Shown one piece after another: positions 1 through 6,965 of a DNA stretch of 9,370 bases. Under the pieces are notes generated by a model, which saw only the letters and a program-made list of their open reading frames with translations, did not search any database and was not told where the DNA came from. Location: positions 1-9,370 of the forward strand of contig SFII01000045.1 in assembly GCA_004555335.1 (NCBI GenBank), in the 5' to 3' direction. Every line of letters starts with the position of its first letter. Position 1 is the stretch's first letter. The DNA is from Coriobacteriaceae bacterium. GTDB lineage: Bacteria > Actinomycetota > Coriobacteriia > Coriobacteriales > Eggerthellaceae. The translations under genes and the position numbers were made by a program.

Positions 1-1494
1 ACTTCGCGCAATATCGTGGAATCGCTGCTGGGTGACGTGGACCTGTCGTCGCGCATCGGGGACCTTTCCGGCGGCCAGCGCCGCCGCGTGGACCTGGCTC
101 GGCTGCTCATCGGCAGCTGGGACGTGCTGATGCTGGACGAACCCACCAACCCCCTTGACCTGGCTGCAGTGCACTGGCTGGCAAAGCACCTGAAATCCCG
201 CTGGCCACGCGGCAACGGCGGAATGCTGGTGGTGACCCACGACCGCTGGTTCTTGGACGAGGTCTGCGAGCAGATGTGGGAAGTGCACGATGGCAAGGTC
301 GACCCCTTCGAGGGCGGTTATTCCGCCTACATCATGCAACGCGTGGAACGCGACCGCATCGCAGCCGTGACCGAGCAGAAACGCCAGAACCAAGTCCGCA
401 AGGAACTTGCCTGGCTTTCGCGCGGAGCCCAGGCCCGCAGGAGCAAGCCGAAATTCCACCTGGAGGCAGCCGCGGCGCTGATCGCCGACGTGCCCCCTAT
501 CCGCAATCCACTCGAGTTGAAGCAGATGGCCATGAAGCGCCTGGGCAAGCAGTGCATCGAACTGAACGACCTGTGCGTCTGCCGCGGTTCCAAGCGCGTG
601 CTCTGGGAAGTGAACTGGATCATCAAGCCCGGCGACCGCATCGGCATCCTGGGCGAGAACGGAGCCGGCAAAACCACCCTGCTCAAGGTGCTCGACGGCA
701 CGCTTCGTCCCACCTACGGCAAGGTCAAGGTGGGCCAGACCGTCCACTTCGCATCGCTTTCCCAGAACCTCGACGAGCTGGCACCCTTCGAGGACGACAT
801 CGTCCGCGTGCTTTTGGGCCGCTACAAAACCTATTACGTGGTAGAAGGCAAGAAGATGTCACCGACCGCGCTGATGGAACGCCTGGGATTCACGCAAGAC
901 CATCTGAACGCCCGCGTGAAGGACCTTTCCGGCGGCCAGCGCCGCAGACTCCAGCTGCTTTTGACCCTGCTGGAAGAACCCAACGTGCTGATCCTGGACG
1001 AACCGGGCAACGACCTGGATACCGACATGCTGGCCATCATGGAGGACCTGCTGGACAGCTGGCCCGGCACGCTTCTGGTGGTAAGCCACGACAGGCACCT
1101 GATCGAGCGCGTGACCGACGATCAGTACGCCATCATCGGCACCAATGTGCGCCACGTCCCCGGCGGCATCGACGAGTACTTCGACCTGCTGGAAGAATAC
1201 AAGCAAGCGGAGAAGGCCAACTCTAAACCCGCCGAGAAGAAGCAGCCCGAAAAGGGCGCAAGCGGACTGACCAATGCCGAATACCGCGCCGCGAAGAAGC
1301 AGCTGCACAGCACCGAACGCAAGATGCAGAACCAACGCAAGCGCGTCGAAGAGGCGAAGGCAGCCCTGGAGGCCGCAGACCCCTACAACTACGAGGAGCT
1401 TGCCGCCTGCCAGGCGAAGATACTGGAGCAGCAGGCCATCCTGGACGAGCTGGAGGAGACCTGGCTGGAATTGAGCGAGCAACTGGAGGCGTAA
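1..1494 (+). CDS. Uup-like ABC-F ATPase, 5'-truncated by window edge
   Basis: Soluble duplicated-ATPase protein of the ABC-F family, whose members act on ribosomes or, for Uup, also on branched DNA; there are no membrane segments. The frame is open to base 1, so the start and the first Walker A lie outside the window; the GTG at 16 is probably an internal Val. Visible in order: first signature LSGGQRRR (64-87), Walker B/D-loop LDEPTNPLD (133-159), switch His in VTHD (238-240), the charged ABC-F linker (about 320-500), second Walker A GENGAGKTT (652-678), second signature LSGGQRRR (925-948), LDEPGNDLD (994-1020), switch His (1087-1089), and a C-terminal coiled coil rich in Glu, Lys and Gln (about 1260-1490) like the Uup C-terminal domain. 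Both catalytic Glu residues remain. Oddities: D-loop reads NPLD instead of the usual NHLD, and the second site has DEPG instead of DEPT. Family is certain; subfamily Uup is inferred from the linker and C-terminal coil. Confidence 0.93.
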   Translation, partial: TSRNIVESLLGDVDLSSRIGDLSGGQRRRVDLARLLIGSWDVLMLDEPTNPLDLAAVHWLAKHLKSRWPRGNGGMLVVTHDRWFLDEVCEQMWEVHDGKVDPFEGGYSAYIMQRVERDRIAAVTEQKRQNQVRKELAWLSRGAQARRSKPKFHLEAAAALIADVPPIRNPLELKQMAMKRLGKQCIELNDLCVCRGSKRVLWEVNWIIKPGDRIGILGENGAGKTTLLKVLDGTLRPTYGKVKVGQTVHFASLSQNLDELAPFEDDIVRVLLGRYKTYYVVEGKKMSPTALMERLGFTQDHLNARVKDLSGGQRRRLQLLLTLLEEPNVLILDEPGNDLDTDMLAIMEDLLDSWPGTLLVVSHDRHLIERVTDDQYAIIGTNVRHVPGGIDEYFDLLEEYKQAEKANSKPAEKKQPEKGASGLTNAEYRAAKKQLHSTERKMQNQRKRVEEAKAALEAADPYNYEELAACQAKILEQQAILDELEETWLELSEQLEA

Positions 1495-1498
1495 TGAC

Positions 1499-2428
1499 AT
1501 GGGTGCGGTAATGTCGCAGATGGCCCTTCTGGCCTGCGGCCTTGTGCTGGGATTCGTCCTGCGCAGGGTCAAGATCATGAACGACGATGTGATACACGGA
1601 ATGACCCGCCTGGTCATCGACGTGACCATGCCCTGCATGATCGTCGCCGCGGTGATAACCCGAGACTCGCTGCCCGATATCCCCACCATCGGCATGATCT
1701 TCGCCGCCGCCTGGGGCATGTATGCGGTCATCCTGGCGGTGGCCTTCGTCGTCCCCTATCTTTTCAGGTTGGATAAGAGCAAGTTCGGCACCTACCGCTT
1801 CATGACCGTGTTCGGCAACACAGGCTTTCTGGGCTTCCCCTTGTGCGCGGCCGTCTTCGGCCAGCAGTCCGTGCTGTATGCCTCCATCTTCAATATCCCG
1901 TTCAACATCCTCTGCTTCACTGTGGGCATCCTCATGCTCTCGCAGAACCACTCCAAAAGCGCCGCCCAACAGCTCAAGGAATGCTCCAAGCAGCTAGTCA
2001 GCCCCACGCTCATCTCCTGCTTCGCTGCATTGATACTCGCCTTGCTGGGCGTTTGCGATGTGGGAACCCCCGGCATGATTATGAAGACCTTCGGCGATAT
2101 GACCACGCCCGCCGCCTTGCTGATCTTAGGCGCCAACCTTTCAAAGGTGCCGGCGAAGACGCTGGTCAGCCATCTGCGCCCCTTCATGCTTGCGGCGACC
2201 CGCCTGATCCTGGTGCCGCTGCTTGTCTTCTTCATCTTCCGCAACATCATCACCGACCCGGTGGTGCTGGGCGTTCTGGTAGTGACCTGCGGCATGCCCG
2301 TGGCAACCAACGGGACCCTGCTGTGCGTGCGTTACGGCGGCGATTTGGACACCATCGTGAGCTGCACCTTCATCACCACCGTGCTCTCCATCGCTACCAT
2401 CCCCCTCTTGGTTTCCATCGTGGTCTAA
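1499..2428 (+). CDS. AEC-family (auxin efflux carrier-like) permease
   Basis: Integral membrane transporter of 309 residues, the usual AEC length, with about ten hydrophobic segments. The family exports or exchanges small organic acids such as malate or malonate in bacteria; the substrate here cannot be told. Family hallmarks are visible: an N-terminal helix followed by a Pro-containing TMPCMIVAAVI segment, the GNTGFLGFPL motif near residue 105, and a C-terminal GMPVATNGTLL segment followed by an STLLSI-like stretch and TIPLL. The ATG at 1499 was chosen because GGAGG at 1485-1489, inside the end of the ABC-F gene, lies 9 nt upstream; an ATG at 1511 has no clear ribosome binding site. The start is 4 nt after the upstream stop, so translational coupling with the ABC-F gene is likely. 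Any functional link between the two is unknown. Confidence 0.9.
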   Translation: MGAVMSQMALLACGLVLGFVLRRVKIMNDDVIHGMTRLVIDVTMPCMIVAAVITRDSLPDIPTIGMIFAAAWGMYAVILAVAFVVPYLFRLDKSKFGTYRFMTVFGNTGFLGFPLCAAVFGQQSVLYASIFNIPFNILCFTVGILMLSQNHSKSAAQQLKECSKQLVSPTLISCFAALILALLGVCDVGTPGMIMKTFGDMTTPAALLILGANLSKVPAKTLVSHLRPFMLAATRLILVPLLVFFIFRNIITDPVVLGVLVVTCGMPVATNGTLLCVRYGGDLDTIVSCTFITTVLSIATIPLLVSIVV

Positions 2429-2444
2429 GCAGCGAAAATCGCGG

Positions 2445-2450
2445 TACAAT
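2445..2450 (+). promoter_or_regulatory. Possible -10 element for the glycosyltransferase gene
   Basis: TACAAT sits 38 nt before the GTG start of the glycosyltransferase gene, giving a predicted 5' leader of roughly 30 nt. It matches the sigma-70 -10 consensus at 5 of 6 positions. No convincing -35 box is found about 17 nt upstream (TGGTCT at 2421-2426, spacing 18, is poor). The 60-nt gap is otherwise AT-richer than its surroundings, as expected for a promoter. A small 4-bp hairpin (GCGA AAA TCGC, 2432-2442) lies just upstream. Confidence 0.4.
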
Positions 2451-2488
2451 CGAATGGTTATTGATTTCTGGAATAAGGAGTTCCATCC

Positions 2489-3451
2489 GTGCCCTACACA
2501 GCACAAGACATCCCCGGCAAGATCGCCGTACTGATACCCTGCTACAACGAGGAAGTGACCATCGGCAAGGTGGTCGACGACTTCTTCAAGGTACTGCCCC
2601 AGGCAACCGTATACGTCTACGACAACAACTCCTCCGATGCGACCGCACGTATCGCCGCCGAGCACGGTGCGACCGTGGTCAAGGAAACCCGTCAGGGCAA
2701 GGGCAACGTGGTGCGCCAGATGTTCCGCGAAATCGACGCTGACTACTTCATCATGGTCGACGGCGACGACACCTACCCTGCCGAAAAGGCAGTCGACCTG
2801 ATCATGCCCCTGGTGGAAGGACGCGCCGACATGACCGTGGGAGACAGGCTTTCCAACGGCAGCTACGGCGAGGAAAACGACCGCGCATTCCATGGCTTCG
2901 GCAACAACCTGGTCCGCTGGCTCATCAAGGTGATTTATGGCTACAACTTCTACGACGTCATGACGGGATACCGCGCCTTCAACAAGATCTTCGTGAAGAC
3001 CATGCCCGTCATGTCTCCCGGCTTCGAGATAGAAACCGAGCTTTCCATCCATGCCGTCGACAAGCGCTGGCGCATCGAGGACGTGCCCATCGACTACCGC
3101 GACCGCCCCGAGGGATCAGAAAGCAAGCTGAATACCTTCAGCGACGGCATGAAGGTGCTGAAATGCATCTGCAGCCTGTTCAAGGACTACCGCCCCATGG
3201 CCCTGTTCGGTTGGCTTTCCGTGATATTCGTGGCGCTCGGATTGATCGCAGGCGTGCCCGTCATCGCAGAATTCGGCATCACGGGCATGGTACCCAGGCT
3301 TCCCACCGCGCTTCTTGCCGTGGCCCTGGTGCTCTGCGGCCTGCTCGCCCTTACCGCAGGCTTGATCCTGGACACGGTGGTGAACAGCCATCGCAAGAAA
3401 TACGAGCTCGACGTGCTCTACACCTACGAGCGTCTGGGTATCCATCGCTAA
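2489..3451 (+). CDS. Membrane-anchored family 2 glycosyltransferase (polyprenyl-phosphate type)
   Basis: GT-A fold enzyme of 320 residues that probably moves a sugar from a nucleotide donor to a lipid phosphate, as GtrB or dolichyl-phosphate mannose/glucose synthases do, on the inner face of the membrane. Visible motifs: VLIPCYNEE (residues 14-22), the DNNSSD nucleotide-binding segment (45-50), the metal-binding DGDDTYP (91-97, the variant of DxD seen in one bacterial GT2 branch), VMTGYRAF (157-164) and GFEIETEL (178-185). Two hydrophobic helices follow at about 238-262 and 271-297, with a basic RKKYELD tail. The GTG start is supported by AAGGAG at 2475-2480, 8 nt upstream. The gene has its own possible promoter and a strong terminator after it, so it may be a single-gene unit or the end of the upstream one. 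Donor sugar and final glycan are not deducible, and no partner flippase or lipid GT gene is in the window. Confidence 0.92.
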   Translation: MPYTAQDIPGKIAVLIPCYNEEVTIGKVVDDFFKVLPQATVYVYDNNSSDATARIAAEHGATVVKETRQGKGNVVRQMFREIDADYFIMVDGDDTYPAEKAVDLIMPLVEGRADMTVGDRLSNGSYGEENDRAFHGFGNNLVRWLIKVIYGYNFYDVMTGYRAFNKIFVKTMPVMSPGFEIETELSIHAVDKRWRIEDVPIDYRDRPEGSESKLNTFSDGMKVLKCICSLFKDYRPMALFGWLSVIFVALGLIAGVPVIAEFGITGMVPRLPTALLAVALVLCGLLALTAGLILDTVVNSHRKKYELDVLYTYERLGIHR

Positions 3452-3479
3452 GGCGGATACAGCTCGCAAACCGCAATCG

Positions 3480-3513
3480 ATCCCCTGGGCCCCGAAAGCC
3501 CAGGGGATTTTTT
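3480..3513 (+). terminator. Rho-independent terminator after the glycosyltransferase gene
   Basis: A perfect 11-bp GC-rich stem (3480-3490 with 3498-3508) closes a 7-nt loop CCCGAAA and runs directly into six T residues (3508-3513). It starts 29 nt after the stop codon. It should end transcription of the upstream unit and insulate the pantothenate genes. Confidence 0.95.
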
Positions 3514-3616
3514 CCAAGCAAAACCCATTCCCGCGGTAGCTGCAACCACTCGGGACACCGCAGGCAGAGAGCCTATGCAGATTGGCGGCAGATACGGACC
3601 AGCCCGGAGCGCACGA

Positions 3617-3625
3617 TGGTATCAT
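3617..3625 (+). promoter_or_regulatory. Extended -10 promoter candidate for the pan operon
   Basis: TGGTATCAT (TG-n-TATCAT) matches an extended -10 element with 5 of 6 positions of the -10 hexamer. It lies about 100 nt after the terminator and 215 nt before the start of the first pan gene. The region about 17 nt upstream has no good -35 box, which extended -10 promoters tolerate. If used, it yields a leader of about 205-210 nt, long enough for regulation in the transcript. Confidence 0.45.
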
Positions 3626-3692
3626 CGCTTCCAATGGAGAATCTTGGCGAATCCACCCGACGGAAAGAAGCCGAATCGACAAGGAGACGCAC

Positions 3693-3716
3693 ATGGCATC
3701 TGGCGGCAACCCATAA
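3693..3716 (+). CDS. Seven-codon mini-ORF in the pan leader (possible leader peptide)
   Basis: AAGGAG (3681-3686) is followed after 6 nt by ATG and a 7-codon frame encoding MASGGNP, ending in TAA at 3714-3716. This ribosome site is better than that of the first pan gene 124 nt further on. The mini-ORF is in the same frame as that gene, and the frame stays open from 3717 onward, so only this one TAA separates them. It could be a leader peptide that couples translation to downstream expression, a relic of an older start, or chance. The codons show no run of Val, Asp or other pathway amino acid as classical attenuators have. A 5-bp GC hairpin (3729-3733 with 3740-3744) follows. Confidence 0.3.
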   Translation: MASGGNP

Positions 3717-3839
3717 GCTTCGACCCTTGCGGCAGCACAGCCGCCGAAAGAGCGTGCCCGCCCCTGCCAACGTGCAGCGGATGCGCCTCAGCCATACACG
3801 ATGCAGTCCCTCTGGTTCGATCCAAAGCAAGGTGGTTTG

Positions 3840-4691
3840 ATGGAAATCGGTTTTATCGGTGCGGGGAAAATGGGATTCACCCTGGGCAAGCACCTGTCAG
3901 AGCACGGCTTTCCCATTGCCGGCTACTACAGCAGGAGCATGCAGTCCGCACGGGATGCCGCGCGCTTCACCGGCGCCGACCCCTTCGATTCGCCTGCGGC
4001 ACTCGTGCAGGCATGCGACATGGTCTTCCTCACCGTCCCCGACGGGACGATTGCGCAGGTATGGGCGCAGATCAAGGGCGCTGGTTTGGCAGGCAAGATC
4101 ATCTGCCATACGAGCGGTTCGCTCTCGTCGGAAGTATTCGCTGGGATCCGGGAATGCGGGGCATTCGGCTATTCGGTCCATCCGCTCTTCCCCATCCATT
4201 CGAAGTCGGAATCGTACAAGGACATCCCGCGCGCCCTTATCACCATCGAAGGACACGAAGAGCACCTAGGCGAAGTCCGGCAGATCTTCGAGCAGATGGG
4301 GCACGATACGGCAATCATCGACTGCAACGTGAAAGTGCGTTACCACGCCGCTGCCGTCTTTGCGAGCAACCTGGTGGTGGGCCTGTTCGCCCGCGCGCAG
4401 GAAATGCTGGTGAGCTGCGGATTCTCGTACAGCCAGGCACAAAGCGCGCTGGAACCCATCTTCGAGGGGAATTGCCGCAACATCCTGGAAAACGGGCCCG
4501 AAGGCGCACTCACAGGACCGGTGGAGCGCTGCGATACGGGCACCCTGGAAAAGCACCTGGAAGTGCTCGACCGGCATGAGCGCGACATCTACCTTGCGCT
4601 TTCGGAAGAGCTTTTGGATGTGGCACGGAAGAAGAACCCCGATCGCGACTATGCCGCATTGGCAGCGCTGCTGGAAGCGAAAAGCCGCTGA
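3840..4691 (+). CDS. panG: Rossmann/DUF2520 oxidoreductase, probable ketopantoate reductase (PanG type)
   Basis: Predicted cytosolic enzyme of 283 residues that would reduce 2-dehydropantoate (ketopantoate) to pantoate with NADPH. The N-terminal Rossmann domain shows IGFIGAGKMG with the GxGxxG motif at residues 7-12, an SRS after the second strand (31-33) suited to the 2'-phosphate of NADP, VPDGTI (66-71), HTSGSL (90-95) and SVHPLFPI (112-119). The C-terminal half is a DUF2520 domain with YHAAAVFASN (168-177) and LTGPVERCDTGTLEKHL (224-240). PanG enzymes of this type are known to replace PanE in Francisella and Enterococcus, and here the gene leads panB, panC and panD. The ATG at 3840 is chosen because it begins directly at the Rossmann strand and follows AAGGTGG (3829-3835); the in-frame ATG at 3801 has no ribosome site. 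The DUF2520 family is sure; the reaction is inferred from family and context. Confidence 0.82.
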   Translation: MEIGFIGAGKMGFTLGKHLSEHGFPIAGYYSRSMQSARDAARFTGADPFDSPAALVQACDMVFLTVPDGTIAQVWAQIKGAGLAGKIICHTSGSLSSEVFAGIRECGAFGYSVHPLFPIHSKSESYKDIPRALITIEGHEEHLGEVRQIFEQMGHDTAIIDCNVKVRYHAAAVFASNLVVGLFARAQEMLVSCGFSYSQAQSALEPIFEGNCRNILENGPEGALTGPVERCDTGTLEKHLEVLDRHERDIYLALSEELLDVARKKNPDRDYAALAALLEAKSR

Positions 4692-4752
4692 CGGACGCAG
4701 CCGAACCCCCGGCCCGGACCTACGCATACTACTGGAGAAGGCAAGCACAAAC

Positions 4753-4766
4753 GGCGCCCCGGCGCC
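4753..4766 (+). repeat. GGCGCC inverted/direct repeat just before the panB ribosome site
   Basis: Two copies of the palindrome GGCGCC are separated by CC. In RNA they can form a 5-bp all-GC hairpin (4753-4757 with 4762-4766, loop CCCG) ending 3 nt before the panB Shine-Dalgarno GGAGG (4770-4774). It has no T tract, so it is not an intrinsic terminator. It could tune panB translation or mRNA processing in the 91-nt gap between the first two pan genes, or be chance in GC-rich DNA. Confidence 0.35.
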
Positions 4767-4782
4767 ATTGGAGGCAGGACAT

Positions 4783-5610
4783 ATGAAGAACACCGTCACA
4801 ACGTTCAAGCAGGCAAAGCAGGAGGGCACCAAGCTCACCATGCTCACCGCCTACGATTATTCCACCGCAAAGCTGGTCGACGAGGCCGGCGTCAACGCGA
4901 TCCTGGTCGGCGATTCCCTGGGTAATGTTGTTCTGGGTTACGAAGACACCCTCTCCGTAACCATGGAAGACATGATCCATCATGGCCGCGCTGTATCCCG
5001 CGGAGCGAAAAACGCACTGGTGGTAATCGATATGCCCTTCATGTCCTACCAGACCTCCGTCTACGATGCCGTTGTCAACGCCGGCCGCCTGATGAAGGAA
5101 GGCCGCGGCGGAGCCGTGAAGCTGGAAGGCGGATCGGAGGTCTGCCCCCAGATCAAGGCCATCACCAGCGCCGGTATCCCGGTCATGGCGCATTTGGGCC
5201 TGACTCCCCAGAGCATCAACGCCTTCGGCGGCTTCAAGGTGCAGGGCAAGAGCATCGAGGCGGCCCAGAAGCTCATGGATGACGCCCGCGCCGTGGAAGA
5301 GGCGGGGGCATTCGCCATCACCCTGGAATGCGTGCCCGCCGCCCTCGCCGACCTGGTAACCCGAAATGTGGGCATCCCCACCATCGGCATCGGTGCCGGC
5401 GCAGGCTGCGACGGCCAGGTCCTGGTCTATGCCGACGCCGTGGGCCTGTATTCGGATTTCACCCCCAAATTCGTCAAGCGCTTCGGCAATTTGGGCGAGC
5501 AGATGCGCGAGGCATTCTCCGCATACGTAAGCGAAGTGCAGCAGGGAAGCTTCCCCGCCGAAGAGCACACCTTCAAGATTCCCGAAGACGTATTGAGCCA
5601 GATCAAGTAA
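4783..5610 (+). CDS. panB: 3-methyl-2-oxobutanoate hydroxymethyltransferase PanB
   Basis: Cytosolic enzyme of 275 residues that transfers a hydroxymethyl group from 5,10-methylene-tetrahydrofolate to 2-ketoisovalerate, giving ketopantoate, the first step to pantothenate. Family motifs are intact: LTAYDYSTAKL (21-31), VGDSLGNVVLGY with metal ligand Asp44 (42-53), VIDMPFMSY with Asp83 (81-89), VKLEGG with Glu115 (112-117), MAHLGLTPQS (135-144), the catalytic Glu in LECVP (Glu182), and the IGIGAGAGCDGQVLV loop (201-215). Length is slightly above the typical ~265. ATG 4783 is chosen from GGAGG 8 nt upstream and from the family N-terminus; the frame is open further upstream but overlaps the preceding gene without a ribosome site. 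The next gene, panC, begins 9 nt after its stop. Confidence 0.98.
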   Translation: MKNTVTTFKQAKQEGTKLTMLTAYDYSTAKLVDEAGVNAILVGDSLGNVVLGYEDTLSVTMEDMIHHGRAVSRGAKNALVVIDMPFMSYQTSVYDAVVNAGRLMKEGRGGAVKLEGGSEVCPQIKAITSAGIPVMAHLGLTPQSINAFGGFKVQGKSIEAAQKLMDDARAVEEAGAFAITLECVPAALADLVTRNVGIPTIGIGAGAGCDGQVLVYADAVGLYSDFTPKFVKRFGNLGEQMREAFSAYVSEVQQGSFPAEEHTFKIPEDVLSQIK

Positions 5611-5619
5611 GGAGGAGCG

Positions 5620-6471
5620 ATGATCCCCGTAATCAAAACCGTACGCGAAGTCCGCGAGCATGTTCGTGCATGGAGAAACGAAGGCCTGAGCGTGGGCCTG
5701 GTTCCCACCATGGGCTTCCTCCACGAAGGGCATCGCAGCCTTATCGAGCGCGCCGTGGCAGAAAACGACCGTGTCGTGGTGAGCGTCTTCGTCAACCCCA
5801 TCCAGTTCGCCCCCAATGAGGACCTGGAAAGCTATCCGCGCGACATCGAGGCGGACCGCGCCCTCTGCACCGATGCGGGCGCCGCGATGATCTTCAACCC
5901 CGAGCCTGCCGAAATGTACCCGCAAGGCTTCTGCACCGCCGTCGACATGAACGGCCTGAAGTTCGAGCTCTGCGGAAAGAGCCGTCCCATCCACTTCAGC
6001 GGGGTTTGCACGGTGGTGACCAAGCTGTTCAACATCGTCGGTCCCGACCGTGCGTATTTCGGGCAGAAGGACGCCCAGCAGCTGGCGATCATCCGCCGCA
6101 TGGTGCGCGACCTGAACATGCCGCTCGAAGTGGTGGGCTGCCCCATCGTGCGCGAGGAAGACGGCCTGGCGAAGAGCTCCCGCAACACCTACCTGAACGA
6201 GCAGGAACGTGCTGCAGCGCTCATCCTGAGCAAGACCATCTTCCTAGGCCAGAAGCTGGTGGACGAAGGCGAACGCGATGCGAAGAAGCTCATCGCGGCG
6301 ATGGAGGCGAATATCGCCACCGAGCCCTTGGCCCGCATCGATTACGTTGATGTGGTAGATGCCGAAAACATCGAGCGCATCGACCGTCTCGAGGGCGAAG
6401 TGCTCGTTGCCATGGCAGTCCACATCGGGAAGACCCGACTGATCGACAACTTCATCGCGAGCGTCGAATAG
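5620..6471 (+). CDS. panC: Pantothenate synthetase PanC
   Basis: Cytosolic pantoate--beta-alanine ligase of 283 residues: it activates pantoate with ATP as pantoyl-adenylate and joins it to beta-alanine to make pantothenate. The nucleotidyltransferase-fold signature is complete: VPTMGFLHEGH (28-38, HIGH-like), FVNPIQF (57-63), RPIHFSGV (122-129), YFGQKDAQQL (147-155 region) and GLAKSSRNTYL (182-192, KMSKS-like). The Lys in AKSSRN where many homologues have Met or Leu is a tolerated variant. AAGGAGGAG directly after the panB stop (about 5609-5616) is a near-perfect ribosome site for the ATG at 5620, so panB and panC are surely co-translated. The panC stop (TAG, 6469-6471) overlaps the ribosome site of panD. 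Confidence 0.98.
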   Translation: MIPVIKTVREVREHVRAWRNEGLSVGLVPTMGFLHEGHRSLIERAVAENDRVVVSVFVNPIQFAPNEDLESYPRDIEADRALCTDAGAAMIFNPEPAEMYPQGFCTAVDMNGLKFELCGKSRPIHFSGVCTVVTKLFNIVGPDRAYFGQKDAQQLAIIRRMVRDLNMPLEVVGCPIVREEDGLAKSSRNTYLNEQERAAALILSKTIFLGQKLVDEGERDAKKLIAAMEANIATEPLARIDYVDVVDAENIERIDRLEGEVLVAMAVHIGKTRLIDNFIASVE

Positions 6472-6482
6472 GAGCACCACCC

Positions 6483-6875
6483 GTGAACCTCACCATGCTG
6501 AAGAGTAAGATCCATCGGGCAACCGTGCGCCAGGCAGAACTGGACTACGTCGGCAGCATCACGATCGACGAGAAGCTGCTGGAAGCCGCCGGCATCCTGG
6601 AATACGAACAGGTGCAGATCGTCGACGTGAACAACGGCGAGCGCTTCGAAACCTACACGATCGCAGGCGAGCGCGGCAGTGGGATGATCTGCCTCAATGG
6701 GGCGGCGGCGCGTTGCGTGCAACCCAAGGACAAGATCATCATCATGGCCTACGCTTCCGTTTCCGCCGAGGAGGCAAAGACCCACAAGCCCACAGTCGTG
6801 TTCGTCGACGACGATAACCGCATCGACCGCGTGACCCGCTACGAAAAGCACGGGCTACTGGAAGACATGGACTAG
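6483..6875 (+). CDS. panD: Aspartate 1-decarboxylase proenzyme PanD
   Basis: Pyruvoyl-dependent enzyme of 130 residues that decarboxylates L-aspartate to beta-alanine, the second substrate of PanC. The proenzyme cleaves itself between Gly24 and Ser25 (YVGSIT) so that Ser25 becomes the pyruvoyl group. With the GTG start at 6483 the active-site residues fall at the same numbers as in E. coli PanD: Lys9, Ser25, Arg54, Thr57, Tyr58, Asn72 and the NGAAA loop at 72-76. This numbering and AGGAG at 6470-6474, 8 nt upstream, support GTG over the in-frame ATG at 6495. It closes the four-gene pantothenate set. Cleavage in this bacterial type may need a PanM/PanZ-like factor only in enterics; none is seen here. 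Confidence 0.98.
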   Translation: MNLTMLKSKIHRATVRQAELDYVGSITIDEKLLEAAGILEYEQVQIVDVNNGERFETYTIAGERGSGMICLNGAAARCVQPKDKIIIMAYASVSAEEAKTHKPTVVFVDDDNRIDRVTRYEKHGLLEDMD

Positions 6876-6965
6876 CAAGCATCGCAAGCTAGCCAGAAGC
6901 TGGATACGCACATGCAACCAGCGCTTTCCAACCCGCAATCCGCGCCGAATACCAAGCACGATTCC

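Larger units (their letters stand above)
3514..3839 (+). other. Non-coding leader/promoter region of the pan operon
   Basis: This 326-nt stretch between the terminator and the first pan gene holds no convincing full-size gene. Frames that cross it, on both strands, lack ribosome sites and resemble no family. It contains the extended -10 candidate (3617-3625), the mini-ORF (3693-3716) and a small GC hairpin (3729-3744). I could not fit it to a riboswitch or T-box that I know, including the pan motif reported upstream of panB genes. Confidence 0.6.

Noticed and set aside
859..3052. Long - strand frames (859-1731, 1223-1969, 2141-3052) antisense to the ABC-F, AEC and glycosyltransferase genes
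   Set aside because: All are complementary shadows of well-supported + strand genes and show no recognisable domain.
3801..3839. ATG at 3801 as the start of panG
   Set aside because: No ribosome site upstream, and it adds 13 residues before the strand that normally begins the Rossmann domain; ATG 3840 follows AAGGTGG.
3514..3839. pan-motif RNA, T-box or other riboswitch in the pan leader
   Set aside because: I could not find a conserved core I can identify. A covariance-model search of this region (Rfam) would be decisive; a significant hit would reverse this.
3575..4579. 334-residue + strand frame through the pan leader and the panG gene
   Set aside because: Arg/Pro-rich out-of-frame reading of the DUF2520 gene; the family motifs are in the other frame.
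4729..5994. 421-residue open frame on the - strand across panB and panC
   Set aside because: It is antisense to two unmistakable enzymes, resembles no family, is rich in His, Asp and Gly as antisense frames of GC-rich genes are, and has no independent gene signal.
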